Positions 34,325 through 42,832 of a DNA stretch of 64,000 nt are shown here, piece after piece (position 1 is the stretch's first letter; each line of letters opens with the position of its first letter). The DNA comes from Aestuariivirga sp. (GTDB lineage: Bacteria; Pseudomonadota; Alphaproteobacteria; Rhizobiales; Aestuariivirgaceae), in contig NZ_JADCDA010000018.1 of NCBI RefSeq assembly GCF_020252405.1, positions 1 to 64,000 on the forward strand, written 5' to 3'. Under the pieces are notes generated by a model that had not been told where the DNA came from, made no database searches, and saw only the letters and a program-made list of their open reading frames with translations. The translations under genes and the position numbers were made by a program.

Positions 34325-35786
34325 ACCATGTGCGGCCGTCACGCTCGATCAGCGCCACGGCGGAAGAGGGGCCCCATGTGCCCGCGGTGTATGGCTTCGG
34401 CAGTTCGGGCGAGGCGGCCCAGGCGTCGAGCACCGGGTCGATCCAGCCCCATGCCGCTTCCACCTCGTCACGGCGCATGAACAGCGCCTGGTTGCCGCGC
34501 ACAACATCCATGATGAGCCGCTCATAGGCATCCGGATTGCGCACGTTGAAAGCATCCGCGAAGCTCATGTCAAGGGGCACGTTGGACAGCCGCATGCCGC
34601 CCGGCCCCGGGTCCTTGATCATCAGCCACAGCTTCACGCCCTCGCCGGGCTGCAGCCTGATGACCAGCCGGTTGGGCGCAATCGGCCCCGCCTGCCCGTC
34701 AAACACCGAATAGGGGATCGGCTTGAAGGTGACCACGATCTCGGAGACGCGCGAGGGCAGCCTTTTGCCGGTGCGGAGATAGAAGGGCACACCCGCCCAG
34801 CGCCAGTTATTGATCTCGGCCTTCAGGGCCACGAAGGTCTCGGTCTTCGATGCCGCGGAGCCGAGCTCCTCGAGATAGCCCTTCACCGCCCCGCCATTGG
34901 CCGCTCCGGCGCGGTATTGTCCGCGCACCGTGGCGTTGGGCACGGCCTCCGCGGTGATCGGCTTCAGCGACTTCAGCACTTTCAGCTTCTCGTCGCGCAG
35001 CGCGTCGGCCTGGGTCGAGGTTGGCGGCTCCATGGCGACCAGGCAGAGGAGCTGCAGCATGTGGTTCTGCACCATGTCGCGAAGCGCGCCGGCGGTGTCG
35101 TAGTAGCCGGCGCGGCCCTCCACCCCCAGCGTCTCGGCCACGGTGATCTGCACATGATCGACATGGCCGGAGTTCCACACGGGCTCGAACAGCGCGTTGG
35201 CGAAGCGCAGCGCCATCAGGTTCTGCACCGTCTCCTTGCCGAGGTAATGGTCGATGCGGTAAACCTGCGGTTCCCTGAACACCCTGCCGATCGACTCGTT
35301 CAGCGCATGGGCGGACTCGCCGGACTTGCCCAGCGGCTTCTCGATGACGACGCGCGTCCGCGGGGTGACGAGGCGATATGCGTCCAGCTTTTCGCAGATC
35401 GGCCCGAACAGGTCCGGCCCGACGGCCAGATAGAAGACCCGGATGCGGTGGGGCTCAGGGTTCAGCACCTTATCGAGTTCGGCCCATCCGGCATTCTGCG
35501 CGGCATCGGCCGTCACATAGCTCACGCGCTCCAGGAAGCGCGCCATCATCCCGGGCGGCCGGTCGGCGGCCGCCACGTGGTCCTCGATGGCCTTGCGGGC
35601 GAAGGCCCGGAAATCCTCATTCGACAGGGCCCGGCGCGAGCAGCCGATGATGCGCGAGCCCGGCGGAATCTGGCCCTGCAGGTCGCGGTGGAACAGCGCA
35701 GGAAGAAGCTTGCGCTGGGAAAGGTCGCCCGTGGCGCCGAAGACCACGAGGTCGAACAGCTCCACCGGGATGATGCGCGGGGTCAT
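34302..35786 (-). CDS. zwf: Glucose-6-phosphate 1-dehydrogenase
   Basis: This 494-residue enzyme oxidises glucose 6-phosphate with NAD(P)+. The cofactor motif VFGATGDLSQRKLLPAL is at the N-terminus. The active-site segment RIDHYLGKETVQNLMALRFAN carries the catalytic His. EKPLG and the C-terminal domain are complete. It is the first gene of the Entner-Doudoroff operon. An inverted repeat in its leader begins at the start codon and is a candidate operator. Confidence 0.97.
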   Translation of the reverse strand: MTPRIIPVELFDLVVFGATGDLSQRKLLPALFHRDLQGQIPPGSRIIGCSRRALSNEDFRAFARKAIEDHVAAADRPPGMMARFLERVSYVTADAAQNAGWAELDKVLNPEPHRIRVFYLAVGPDLFGPICEKLDAYRLVTPRTRVVIEKPLGKSGESAHALNESIGRVFREPQVYRIDHYLGKETVQNLMALRFANALFEPVWNSGHVDHVQITVAETLGVEGRAGYYDTAGALRDMVQNHMLQLLCLVAMEPPTSTQADALRDEKLKVLKSLKPITAEAVPNATVRGQYRAGAANGGAVKGYLEELGSAASKTETFVALKAEINNWRWAGVPFYLRTGKRLPSRVSEIVVTFKPIPYSVFDGQAGPIAPNRLVIRLQPGEGVKLWLMIKDPGPGGMRLSNVPLDMSFADAFNVRNPDAYERLIMDVVRGNQALFMRRDEVEAAWGWIDPVLDAWAASPELPKPYTAGTWGPSSAVALIERDGRTWYEDQDID

Positions 35787-35838
35787 TGAAAATCTTTCCG
35801 CCGTCCTTGATGTACGCCGCTCAAATAGCGATTTTCAA
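35786..35838. promoter_or_regulatory. Inverted repeat upstream of zwf, candidate operator
   Basis: TTGAAAATC (35786-35794) and its exact complement GATTTTCAA (35830-35838) are separated by 35 bp in the zwf/fructokinase divergent region. Glucose-6-phosphate dehydrogenase operons are often controlled by RpiR/HexR-type repressors, and one RpiR gene is in this window. Binding is inferred. Confidence 0.4.
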
Positions 35839-35942
35839 CGACAAGTCAATGAACGCGGCGATACGTCAGGGCAAGTGATTTATTGCAATCCCCAACAAAA
35901 TGCCCCATGAATGCTTAAAAATCAGCAGGTTGGGAGGGTGGC

Positions 35943-36863
35943 ATGATCCTGTGTTGCGGCGAGGCCCTGATCGATTTCCTGCCGGGAAGAACAGCGGCGG
36001 GGGCCACCGCCTATGAGCCGGTCTGCGGTGGCTCGGTCTATAACACGGCGATCGCGCTGGGTCGCCTGGGCGTGCCGGTGGGCCTGTTCACCGGGCTTTC
36101 CACCGATTTTTTCGGCGACATGCTGCGGGACGGCCTCAAGGCCTCCAAGGTCAGCCTCGCCTTCATCAAGGACTGGGACAAGCCCTCGACGCTGGCCTTC
36201 GTGAAGCTCAGCAAGGGCCACGCCCGCTATTCCTTCTTCGACGACAATTCGGCTGGCCGCATGCTCACGAAGCGCGACCTGCCGAAACTGGCGAAGAGCG
36301 TGCAGGCGCTGCACTTCGGCTCCATCAGCCTGATCCCGGAGCCGGGCGGCGGCACGCTGGAGGCGCTGATGAGGCGCGAGTCCGGGGCGCGCGTCATCTG
36401 CCTCGACCCCAACATCCGCCCCGGCGTGATCAAGCACGCCAGGACGCATATGGCGCGCCTCAACCGCATGATCGCCATGGCGGACATCGTGAAGGTATCG
36501 GACGAGGACGTGGCCTGGATGACCGGCAAGGATGATGCCGCCGCCGCCAGAAAGTGGCTGAAGCGCGGCGCCGGGCTTGTCGTCGTCACCCGCGGTGCCA
36601 GGGGTGTGGAGGCCTTCACCGCGCAAGAGTCGATGCGCATGGCCGCGCAGAAGGTAAAGGTGGCGGACACGGTGGGCGCCGGGGACACCTTCACCGCCGG
36701 TCTGCTGACGGCACTCCGCGCCATGAAGCTGCTCGACAAGGCGAGGCTGCCGGCGCTGAAAGCCGGGGACCTCGCGCTGGCGCTCGGTTTTGCCGCCAAG
36801 GCCGCCGCCATCACCTGCTCGCGGCCGGGGGCAGATCCGCCCTGGGCAAGCGAGATGGTGTAG
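35943..36863 (+). CDS. PfkB-family carbohydrate kinase (fructokinase-like)
   Basis: A 306-residue kinase. The N-terminus CCGEALIDFLPG and GGSVYNTAIALGRLG are typical of fructokinases. The catalytic motif is DTVGAGDTFTAGLL. LDPNIRPGVI is also a fructokinase signature. It presumably forms fructose 6-phosphate, feeding glucose 6-phosphate isomerisation and the divergent Entner-Doudoroff operon. A GGGAGG precedes the ATG. Substrate assignment is from motif similarity. Confidence 0.88.
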   Translation: MILCCGEALIDFLPGRTAAGATAYEPVCGGSVYNTAIALGRLGVPVGLFTGLSTDFFGDMLRDGLKASKVSLAFIKDWDKPSTLAFVKLSKGHARYSFFDDNSAGRMLTKRDLPKLAKSVQALHFGSISLIPEPGGGTLEALMRRESGARVICLDPNIRPGVIKHARTHMARLNRMIAMADIVKVSDEDVAWMTGKDDAAAARKWLKRGAGLVVVTRGARGVEAFTAQESMRMAAQKVKVADTVGAGDTFTAGLLTALRAMKLLDKARLPALKAGDLALALGFAAKAAAITCSRPGADPPWASEMV

Positions 36864-36906
36864 CCGTCCCAGCTCCAAACTCATCACCTTGCCCGGCCCG
36901 ACCGGA

Positions 36907-36953
36907 GCATCTTTTCCGCGGCCCTGAAAAGGATGCGCGGATCATGTCCGCGC
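36907..36953. repeat. Two adjacent short inverted repeats upstream of hrpB
   Basis: GCATC-TTTTC pairs with GAAAAGGATGC with one bulge, and directly after it GCGCGGA-TCATG-TCCGCGC forms a perfect 7-bp stem. There is no T-tract on either strand, so they do not look like terminators. Role unknown. Confidence 0.4.
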
Positions 36954-37008
36954 AAGGTGAGGTGCGGTGCCTTGACATTCCCCCAGTCCCCGCCGAGGTG
37001 ATCCGGCC

Positions 37009-39441
37009 ATGGATTTCACGGTCGACCAGATCATCCCCAGGCTCTCCGACGCCCTCGCCAGGGGGCCAGCGGCCCTGCTCGTCGCCGAGCCCGGTGCCGG
37101 CAAGACCACGCGGGTGCCGCTGAAGCTCATCGACGCGGCCTGGCTCAGGGGCCAGAAGATCGTCATGCTGGAACCCCGCCGCCTCGCCGCGCGCAACGCC
37201 GCGCACCGCATGGCGGAGACGCTGAACGAGGAGGTGGGCGAGACGGTGGGTTACACGGTGCGGCTCGAGCGCCGCGTCTCGGCCAGGACCCGGATCGAGG
37301 TTGTCACCGAAGGCATCCTCACGCGCCGCCTGCAGCAGGACCCGGAGCTTTCCGGCACCGGCCTCGTCATCTTCGACGAATTCCACGAACGCTCGCTCGA
37401 CGCCGATCTGGGCCTCGCGCTGACACTCGACATCCAGCGCGGGCTTCGCGGCGATCTGAGGATCCTCGTTATGTCGGCCACCCTCGATGCCGCGCGCGTC
37501 GCGGCGCATCTCGGCAACGCCCCTGTCATCCATGCGCCCGGCCGCGTCTTCCCCGTCGAGACGCGTCATCTCGACAAGGCCCAGCGCCAGACCATTTCGG
37601 CCGATGCCGCCCGTGCCGTGCACCGCGCGCTGGACGAAACCGGCAAGTCCATCCTCGTCTTCCTGCCCGGCGAGGCCGAGATCCGCCGCACCGAAGAGGC
37701 GCTCGACAGTTCAGGATTGCCGCGCAACACCGTGGTCCGCCCGCTCTATGGCGCCATGAGCTTCGCCGGGCAGGATGCGGCGATCCGGCCATCGCCACCG
37801 GACGGGCGCAAGATCGTGCTCGCCACGACGATCGCCGAAACGAGCCTCACCATCGATGGTATCGGCGCCGTCATCGACACGGGCCTCAAGCGCGTGCCCC
37901 GCTTCGACCCTGCATCGGGAATGACGGCGCTTGAAACGGTGCGTGTCTCGCTCGCATCAGCCGACCAGCGCCGGGGCCGTGCGGGCCGTCTCGGCCCCGG
38001 CATCTGCTATCGCCTGTGGCCCGAGGCGGAATCGCGGGCGCTCAAACCCCATGACGAGCCCGAAATCTTCATCGCCGACCTCGCCCCCCTGGCGCTCGAA
38101 CTCGCCGCCTGGGGCGTCACCGATCCGAAGTCTCTGCCCTGGCTGGATCCGCCGCCCGCCGCGCCCTTCGCCCAGGCGCAGGACCTGCTGAAGCGCCTCG
38201 AAGCGCTGGATGCGGAGAACAGGATCACCCCCATGGGCAAGCAGATGGTGCGCCTGCCGCTGCACCCCCGCCTCGCCCACATGGTGGTGAGGGGTGGGAG
38301 CGCGCTCGCCGCCGATCTCGCCGCCATGCTGTCGGAGCGTGACGGGTTGCCGCGCGATGCGGGCACGGACATCACCTCGCGCCTCTCTCACCTGCGGGGC
38401 GGCGCGCGGGACCGCATCCGCCAGACCGCGAGGCAGATCCGCCAGATCGCCGGCATCAAGGACGGGGACAGCGACGTCAGCCCCGGCCTGCTCGTCGCCT
38501 TCGCCTTCCCGGACCGTATTGCGCAACGCCGCGGCGGAGACCGGCGCTATCGCCTCTCGGGCGGTGGCGGCGCTGTGCTGCCCGAACATGATGCGCTGGT
38601 GACGCAGGACGTCCTCGCCGTGGCGACGACGGACGGCGCCCCGGGCGACCAGAAGATCTTCCTCGCGGCCCCTCTGTCGCTGAAGGAGATCGAGGAGCAT
38701 TTCAGGGATCAGATCGAAGCCCGCGACAGCGTGTTCTGGGACAGCCGCGCCAAGGCGGTGAGCGCGTCGAAATCCCGCCGCCTCGGCGCGCTGGTGCTGG
38801 AGGAGAAGCCCTCGATCAATCCCGACCCCGCGCTTATCGCCGAAGCCATGACCGAAGGCGTGCGCGAAATGGGCCTCGCATCGCTGCCATGGACGGGCGG
38901 CGCGAAAACCCTCCGCGCCCGCGCCATGTTCCTCCGCCGCCTGTTCCCGGAAGAGGGCTGGCCCGACCTTTCGGACGAGGCGCTGCTCGCCAGTCTCGAT
39001 GACTGGTTGGCGCCCTATCTCGCGGGCATCAGCCGCAAGGCGCATCTTGACCGGCTGGACATGCACCGGATCATCCAGTCGCTGATCCCGCATGAGCTGG
39101 CCCGCAAGATGGACCGCCTCGCCCCGGCAGGGATCGAGGTCCCCTCCGGCGCCGAGGTCCGCATCGACTACGAAACGGAAGGCGACCCCGTGTTGCGCGT
39201 GCGCCTGCAGGAGATGTTCGGCCTCGCCCGGACGCCGACAATCGCCGAAGGCCGCAGCCCGTTGCGCATCGAGTTGCTGTCACCGGCAGGCCGGCCCCTG
39301 GCCGTCACCCAGTCGCTCGAAACCTTCTGGACCAACGGCTACCCTTCGGTCCGCTCCGACATGCGTGGCCGCTACCCCAGGCACGCCTGGCCCGAGGACC
39401 CGCTGAACGCCACGCCGGTGAAGCCGCGAAGGCTCAGGTAA
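37009..39441 (+). CDS. hrpB: ATP-dependent helicase HrpB
   Basis: An 810-residue DEAH/RHA-family helicase. Walker A GAGKT is at residues 29-33, the Walker B variant DEFH at 123-126 and SAT at 156-158. Motif VI is in SADQRRGRAGRLGPGICYRLW. The HrpB-specific C-terminal domain ends with SDMRGRYPRHAWPEDPLNATP, as expected in full-length members. The substrate in bacteria is poorly defined. It is monocistronic on the plus strand. Confidence 0.95.
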   Translation: MDFTVDQIIPRLSDALARGPAALLVAEPGAGKTTRVPLKLIDAAWLRGQKIVMLEPRRLAARNAAHRMAETLNEEVGETVGYTVRLERRVSARTRIEVVTEGILTRRLQQDPELSGTGLVIFDEFHERSLDADLGLALTLDIQRGLRGDLRILVMSATLDAARVAAHLGNAPVIHAPGRVFPVETRHLDKAQRQTISADAARAVHRALDETGKSILVFLPGEAEIRRTEEALDSSGLPRNTVVRPLYGAMSFAGQDAAIRPSPPDGRKIVLATTIAETSLTIDGIGAVIDTGLKRVPRFDPASGMTALETVRVSLASADQRRGRAGRLGPGICYRLWPEAESRALKPHDEPEIFIADLAPLALELAAWGVTDPKSLPWLDPPPAAPFAQAQDLLKRLEALDAENRITPMGKQMVRLPLHPRLAHMVVRGGSALAADLAAMLSERDGLPRDAGTDITSRLSHLRGGARDRIRQTARQIRQIAGIKDGDSDVSPGLLVAFAFPDRIAQRRGGDRRYRLSGGGGAVLPEHDALVTQDVLAVATTDGAPGDQKIFLAAPLSLKEIEEHFRDQIEARDSVFWDSRAKAVSASKSRRLGALVLEEKPSINPDPALIAEAMTEGVREMGLASLPWTGGAKTLRARAMFLRRLFPEEGWPDLSDEALLASLDDWLAPYLAGISRKAHLDRLDMHRIIQSLIPHELARKMDRLAPAGIEVPSGAEVRIDYETEGDPVLRVRLQEMFGLARTPTIAEGRSPLRIELLSPAGRPLAVTQSLETFWTNGYPSVRSDMRGRYPRHAWPEDPLNATPVKPRRLR

Positions 39442-39736
39442 AGAGGCCGGACGCCAGATTTCGTCCCCTGCGCTCCACCCCGCAACGCCCTCATACCGGC
39501 GAAAGCCGACGCTCAGCTTTGCGAACGGATTTACCTCCGGAACCTTCAACACGCCCGGGGACACGACCAACCCCGGAATCGCCTCCAGCCTTGCCAGAAC
39601 GTCCTGAAGCAGTTCCTCAGGAGCTTGGAGCATGATCCGCAAGAGCGGAACCGCTCTTGCGACAGGATCATGCCCAGGCTTTTGATCTGGCGCATGTTCT
39701 TTTCGTTCGGGCGAGTCGGCCTGAACGGAACATTCG
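39442..39736. other. Intergenic stretch between hrpB and the RNA helicase gene
   Basis: About 295 bp between two convergent helicase genes. It contains a complete inverted-orientation repeat (39627-39733). A minus-strand frame that runs into hrpB has no family similarity and is treated as non-coding. Confidence 0.6.
39627..39733 (-). repeat. RIME-like palindromic element, inverted orientation (A then B)
   Basis: A 107-bp copy in the opposite orientation: A module GAGCATGATCCGCAAGAGCGG...GACAGGATCATGCCC, linker ending TTTTGATCTG, then the B module GCGCATGTTCTTTTCGTTCGG...GGCCTGAACGGAACAT. Its linker is the reverse complement of the plus-orientation linkers. Confidence 0.8.
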
Positions 39737-41116
39737 CTATCCCTGGCGCTTGCCGAGGTCGCTCATCCAGCTGCCGCCGGAGCTGTGCTTCGGGGCCTGC
39801 TGGCCACCGCCGTTGCCGCTGCCGCGCCTGGGCTGGTGCTGGCCCTGGGGCTTGGCCTGCTTGGCCGCGCCACCGGCGGAATGGTTGCGGTTGGGGCCCT
39901 GGCCGCGGTGGTGGGGCTTGCGGGTCTGCGGCTTGTCCTTCACCGGGTTCCAGCCGAAATTGGGCGCGAGCTGCGCAACACCCCTGAGGCCCAGCGCATG
40001 TTCCACCACCGGCACCTGGGCGCGGATGGTCTTTTCAATGTCGCGCAGCAGGCCGCGGTCTTCCGGCGTGCAGAAGGCGATGGCCGAGCCATCGGCCCCG
40101 GCGCGCGCCGTGCGGCCGATGCGGTGGACATAGGATTCCGGCACATGCGGGAGATCGTAATTCACCACGTGGCTCACGCCATCGACGTCGATGCCGCGGG
40201 CCGCGATGTCGGTGGCGACGAGCACGAGGATCTTGCCGACCTTGAAGCCGGCCAGCGCGCGCTCGCGGTTGTTCTGGCTCTTGTTGCCGTGGATGGCGGC
40301 GGCGCTGAAGCCAGCATTGGAGAGATGCTTCATCACCTTGTCGGCGCCGTGCTTGGTGCGGGTGAACACCAGGGTGCGCGTCATGTTGTTGTCGGCCAGC
40401 AGCGCCGCGAGCAGCTTCGCCTTATTCGCCGGATCGACATGGATGACAGACTGGTTCACGCGCTCCGCCGTGGTGGCGACGGGGGTCACCTCCACCCTCA
40501 CCGGATCGGCGAGCAGGTTGTTGGCAAGGCCCGCGATCTCCTTCGGCATGGTGGCCGAGAAGAACAGGTTCTGCCGCTGTGCCGGCAGCATGCCCGTGAT
40601 CTTTCGGATCGCGTGGATGAAGCCCAGGTCAAGCATCTGGTCCACTTCGTCGAGGACAAAGATCTCGACCCTGGACAGCGTCAGCGCCCGGCGCTCGATC
40701 AGGTCCACGAGGCGGCCCGGCGTTGCGACGACGACATCGACGCCGCCGCGCAGGATCTCGACCTGCTTGCCGAGCGACACGCCGCCGAACACCACGGCGC
40801 GCGACACTTTCAGGAATTTGCCATAGACGCGGAAGCTCTCGCCGATCTGGGCGGCAAGCTCACGCGTGGGCGACAGGATGAGCGCCCGGCAGCTGCCCCG
40901 GGCGGCCCGTTCCGGATGGGCGGCCAGCTTCTGCAGGATGGGCAGCGCGAAGGCCGCCGTCTTGCCGGTGCCGGTCTGGGCGATGCCGAGAAGGTCACGG
41001 CCTGCGAGCAGGCTGGGGATCGACTGGGCCTGGATGGGGGTGGGCTTTTCGTAGCCCTCGGCCTTCAGGGCGCGGAGCAGGGGTTCGGAAAGCTGGAGGT
41101 CGGTAAAATCGGTCAC
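39737..41116 (-). CDS. DEAD-box RNA helicase, RhlE-like
   Basis: A 459-residue RNA helicase. The Q motif region is [10 protein letters not shown], Walker A is QTGTGKT (47-53), PTREL is at 83-87, motif II reads DEVD (156-159) instead of DEAD, then FSATMP and [10 protein letters not shown]. After about residue 385 there is a Lys/Arg/Gln/Gly-rich tail ([19 protein letters not shown]) typical of RhlE-like proteins for RNA binding. The start codon is GTG. The motif II change keeps the catalytic Asp-Glu pair, so activity is probable. Confidence 0.92.
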   Translation of the reverse strand: MTDFTDLQLSEPLLRALKAEGYEKPTPIQAQSIPSLLAGRDLLGIAQTGTGKTAAFALPILQKLAAHPERAARGSCRALILSPTRELAAQIGESFRVYGKFLKVSRAVVFGGVSLGKQVEILRGGVDVVVATPGRLVDLIERRALTLSRVEIFVLDEVDQMLDLGFIHAIRKITGMLPAQRQNLFFSATMPKEIAGLANNLLADPVRVEVTPVATTAERVNQSVIHVDPANKAKLLAALLADNNMTRTLVFTRTKHGADKVMKHLSNAGFSAAAIHGNKSQNNRERALAGFKVGKILVLVATDIAARGIDVDGVSHVVNYDLPHVPESYVHRIGRTARAGADGSAIAFCTPEDRGLLRDIEKTIRAQVPVVEHALGLRGVAQLAPNFGWNPVKDKPQTRKPHHRGQGPNRNHSAGGAAKQAKPQGQHQPRRGSGNGGGQQAPKHSSGGSWMSDLGKRQG

Positions 41117-41350
41117 GTTTCTTGTTCTTTCGGTCTTCGGAGCATGAGTGGGCAGCGCAAGCCATGTCCGAAGCGCCGGGATCAGGGAATCCGATCCAGG
41201 CCGGGCGGGCGCTGAAACCTACCCACGTGAAAGGTATGTTCGGGAGTGTCGCTTGCTTTTCGGGCCGGAACGGCTGCACCTTGCGTGCGCCTCACGTGTT
41301 CCAGTCGGCCCCGTGCGACAGGCCCCATATGGGCGTGTTGCGGTGCAATG

Positions 41351-42013
41351 TCAAAACATTCTTTCGGACACCAGTTTTGGCAGTTCGGCCATCGTTCTGA
41401 AAACCGTGCGGGCGCCGGCGGCGAGCAGCTTGCGTGCCTGCCCGTCAGGGTGCGGGTGGGTGCCGGTGAAACCGAGCACCCTGCACCCCGCCCGGTGCGC
41501 CGCCGTGACGCCGGTGACCGAGTCCTCGACAACGATGCAATCCTCCGGCGCGCAGCCCGCGCGGCGGGCCGCCTCGATGAACACGTCGGGCTCGGGCTTT
41601 CCCCGCGCCACATGCTCGAAACTGGTGATGCGGTTGCCGAAAAAGCGGGTGAGGCCGGTGATGCGCAGCGCAGTATCGACCCGCTCACAGGGAGAGTTCG
41701 ACGCGACACTGAAATGCTGCGGCCCCAGGGCTTCAAGTGCCGATTCGACACCATCGACGGCGCGCAGGTCAGTCCCGTAGAGCTTCAGAAGGCGCAGGTC
41801 CTTCTGCTCGGAGGCGTCGGCGGGGAAGGTTGCGCCGAACTCCCGGCGCATCTCCTCAAGCATTGCCGCAAAGGTTTTCCCGACAAAGCGCCGGTGCGCC
41901 TCCGCCTCGCTGATGATGACGCCGTTCTCGGCAAGAATTTGCACGTCGATCCGCATCGACAGAGGTTCGGAATCGACCAGCACGCCATCGCAATCGAAAA
42001 TGAAATGCGGCAC
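41351..42013 (-). CDS. HAD-superfamily phosphatase (phosphoglycolate phosphatase/beta-phosphoglucomutase type)
   Basis: The 220-residue protein has HAD motif I FDCDGVLVDSEP at the very N-terminus, motif II VASNSPC, motif III GKPEPDVFIEAA and motif IV VVEDSVTGVTAAHRAGC. A helical cap inserted after motif I places it in the group of phosphoglycolate phosphatase and related sugar phosphatases; substrate unknown. The start is GTG at 42013, three bases after the stop of a tiny membrane protein gene, suggesting one transcript. Confidence 0.9.
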   Translation of the reverse strand: MPHFIFDCDGVLVDSEPLSMRIDVQILAENGVIISEAEAHRRFVGKTFAAMLEEMRREFGATFPADASEQKDLRLLKLYGTDLRAVDGVESALEALGPQHFSVASNSPCERVDTALRITGLTRFFGNRITSFEHVARGKPEPDVFIEAARRAGCAPEDCIVVEDSVTGVTAAHRAGCRVLGFTGTHPHPDGQARKLLAAGARTVFRTMAELPKLVSERMF

Positions 42014-42016
42014 CGC

Positions 42017-42196
42017 TCAGCCCCTCTTTGCCAGCCTGGCATAGGCGACCGCCGCCGCCATGCCCGCCAGCACGAAGATCACGACGGCGATAACCCCGTT
42101 CACCAGCATGTCAAAGGGCCCGAACAGGAAGACGGCCACCGCCAGCGCGATGCCCGCAAGTGTGATGATGATCTGGACGATTTGGGCGGTGGACAT
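42017..42196 (-). CDS. 59-residue two-helix membrane protein
   Basis: A small gene directly upstream of the HAD phosphatase. The protein starts MSTAQIVQIIITLAGIALAV and has two hydrophobic segments (about 5-25 and 31-50), a middle GPFDMLVNG loop and a basic C-terminus (ARLAKRG). The stop is three bases before the phosphatase GTG, and the codon pattern is strongly GC3-rich, as expected of a real gene. A C-D repeat begins 12 bp upstream of its start. Function unknown. Confidence 0.68.
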   Translation of the reverse strand: MSTAQIVQIIITLAGIALAVAVFLFGPFDMLVNGVIAVVIFVLAGMAAAVAYARLAKRG

Positions 42197-42207
42197 GGGC
42201 AGCGCCG

Positions 42208-42306
42208 TAAAGCATTTTCAGGTCAAGTGGACACCGGTTGACCGTCGAAAATACGGCCAAACAAAGAGATAGAGCAGGTTTCGAGCCCACTGAACCGAAA
42301 CCTGCT
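42208..42306. repeat. C-D type palindromic element, copy 2
   Basis: A 99-bp copy nearly identical to that at 20457-20555. C: AAAGCATTTTCAGGTCAAG...TTGACCGTCGAAAAT; D: AGCAGGTTTCG...CGAAACCTGCT. It lies between the end of rppH and the start of the 59-residue gene. Confidence 0.8.
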
Positions 42307-42334
42307 CTGGAAGGCGTCGGCCTTCAGGGCAACC

Positions 42335-42832
42335 TCAGGCGCCCAGGTGCCTGAATTCCTTCAAGACCTGCTCGTAGACCTGGCGCTTGAAGGGCACGAT
42401 GAGGTCGATCAGCTCGTCCATGCGGGCCCAGCGCCACTGGTCGAATTCCTGGCTGTGTCCGGGCGGGGCAAGATCGATTTCGCTGTCCTCGCCGGTGAAG
42501 CGCAAGGCGAGCCATTTCTGGTTCTGGCCGCGATACTTGCCGTTCCACGACTTGCCGATCAGGTGCTCCGGCAGGTCATAAGCATACCAGTGGGCGGCCT
42601 CGGCGATGATCTCGGCGGAGGTGACGGCGGTTTCCTCGGCCAATTCGCGGAGAGCCGCGGCGCGCGGGTCCTCGCCCTTGTCGATGCCGCCCTGCGGCAT
42701 CTGCCACCAGAGGCCCTTGCCCTCTTCATTCTGCTTGTCGAAACGGCGGCCGATCCAGACGAGGCCCGCCCTGTTGATCAGCATGACGCCGACGCAGGGG
42801 CGGTAGGCGGCGATCTCGCCGTGCTTTGCCAT
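42335..42832 (-). CDS. rppH: RNA pyrophosphohydrolase (Nudix)
   Basis: A 165-residue Nudix hydrolase that removes pyrophosphate from 5' ends of mRNA. The Nudix box is [23 protein letters not shown]. The N-terminal [23 protein letters not shown] and the Trp-rich WWQMPQGG are typical of RppH/IalA. The ATG at 42832 overlaps the TGA of the upstream deacetylase gene (TGATG), so they are translationally coupled. Confidence 0.94.
   Translation of the reverse strand: MAKHGEIAAYRPCVGVMLINRAGLVWIGRRFDKQNEEGKGLWWQMPQGGIDKGEDPRAAALRELAEETAVTSAEIIAEAAHWYAYDLPEHLIGKSWNGKYRGQNQKWLALRFTGEDSEIDLAPPGHSQEFDQWRWARMDELIDLIVPFKRQVYEQVLKEFRHLGA

Noticed and set aside
33711-35789. A 692-codon plus-strand open frame opposite pgl and zwf
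   Set aside because: No domain, antisense to two clear enzymes.
39280-39642. A 120-codon minus-strand frame in the hrpB-RNA helicase gap
   Set aside because: It runs from the repeat element into hrpB antisense and matches no family; the non-overlapping part resembles common intergenic sequence.
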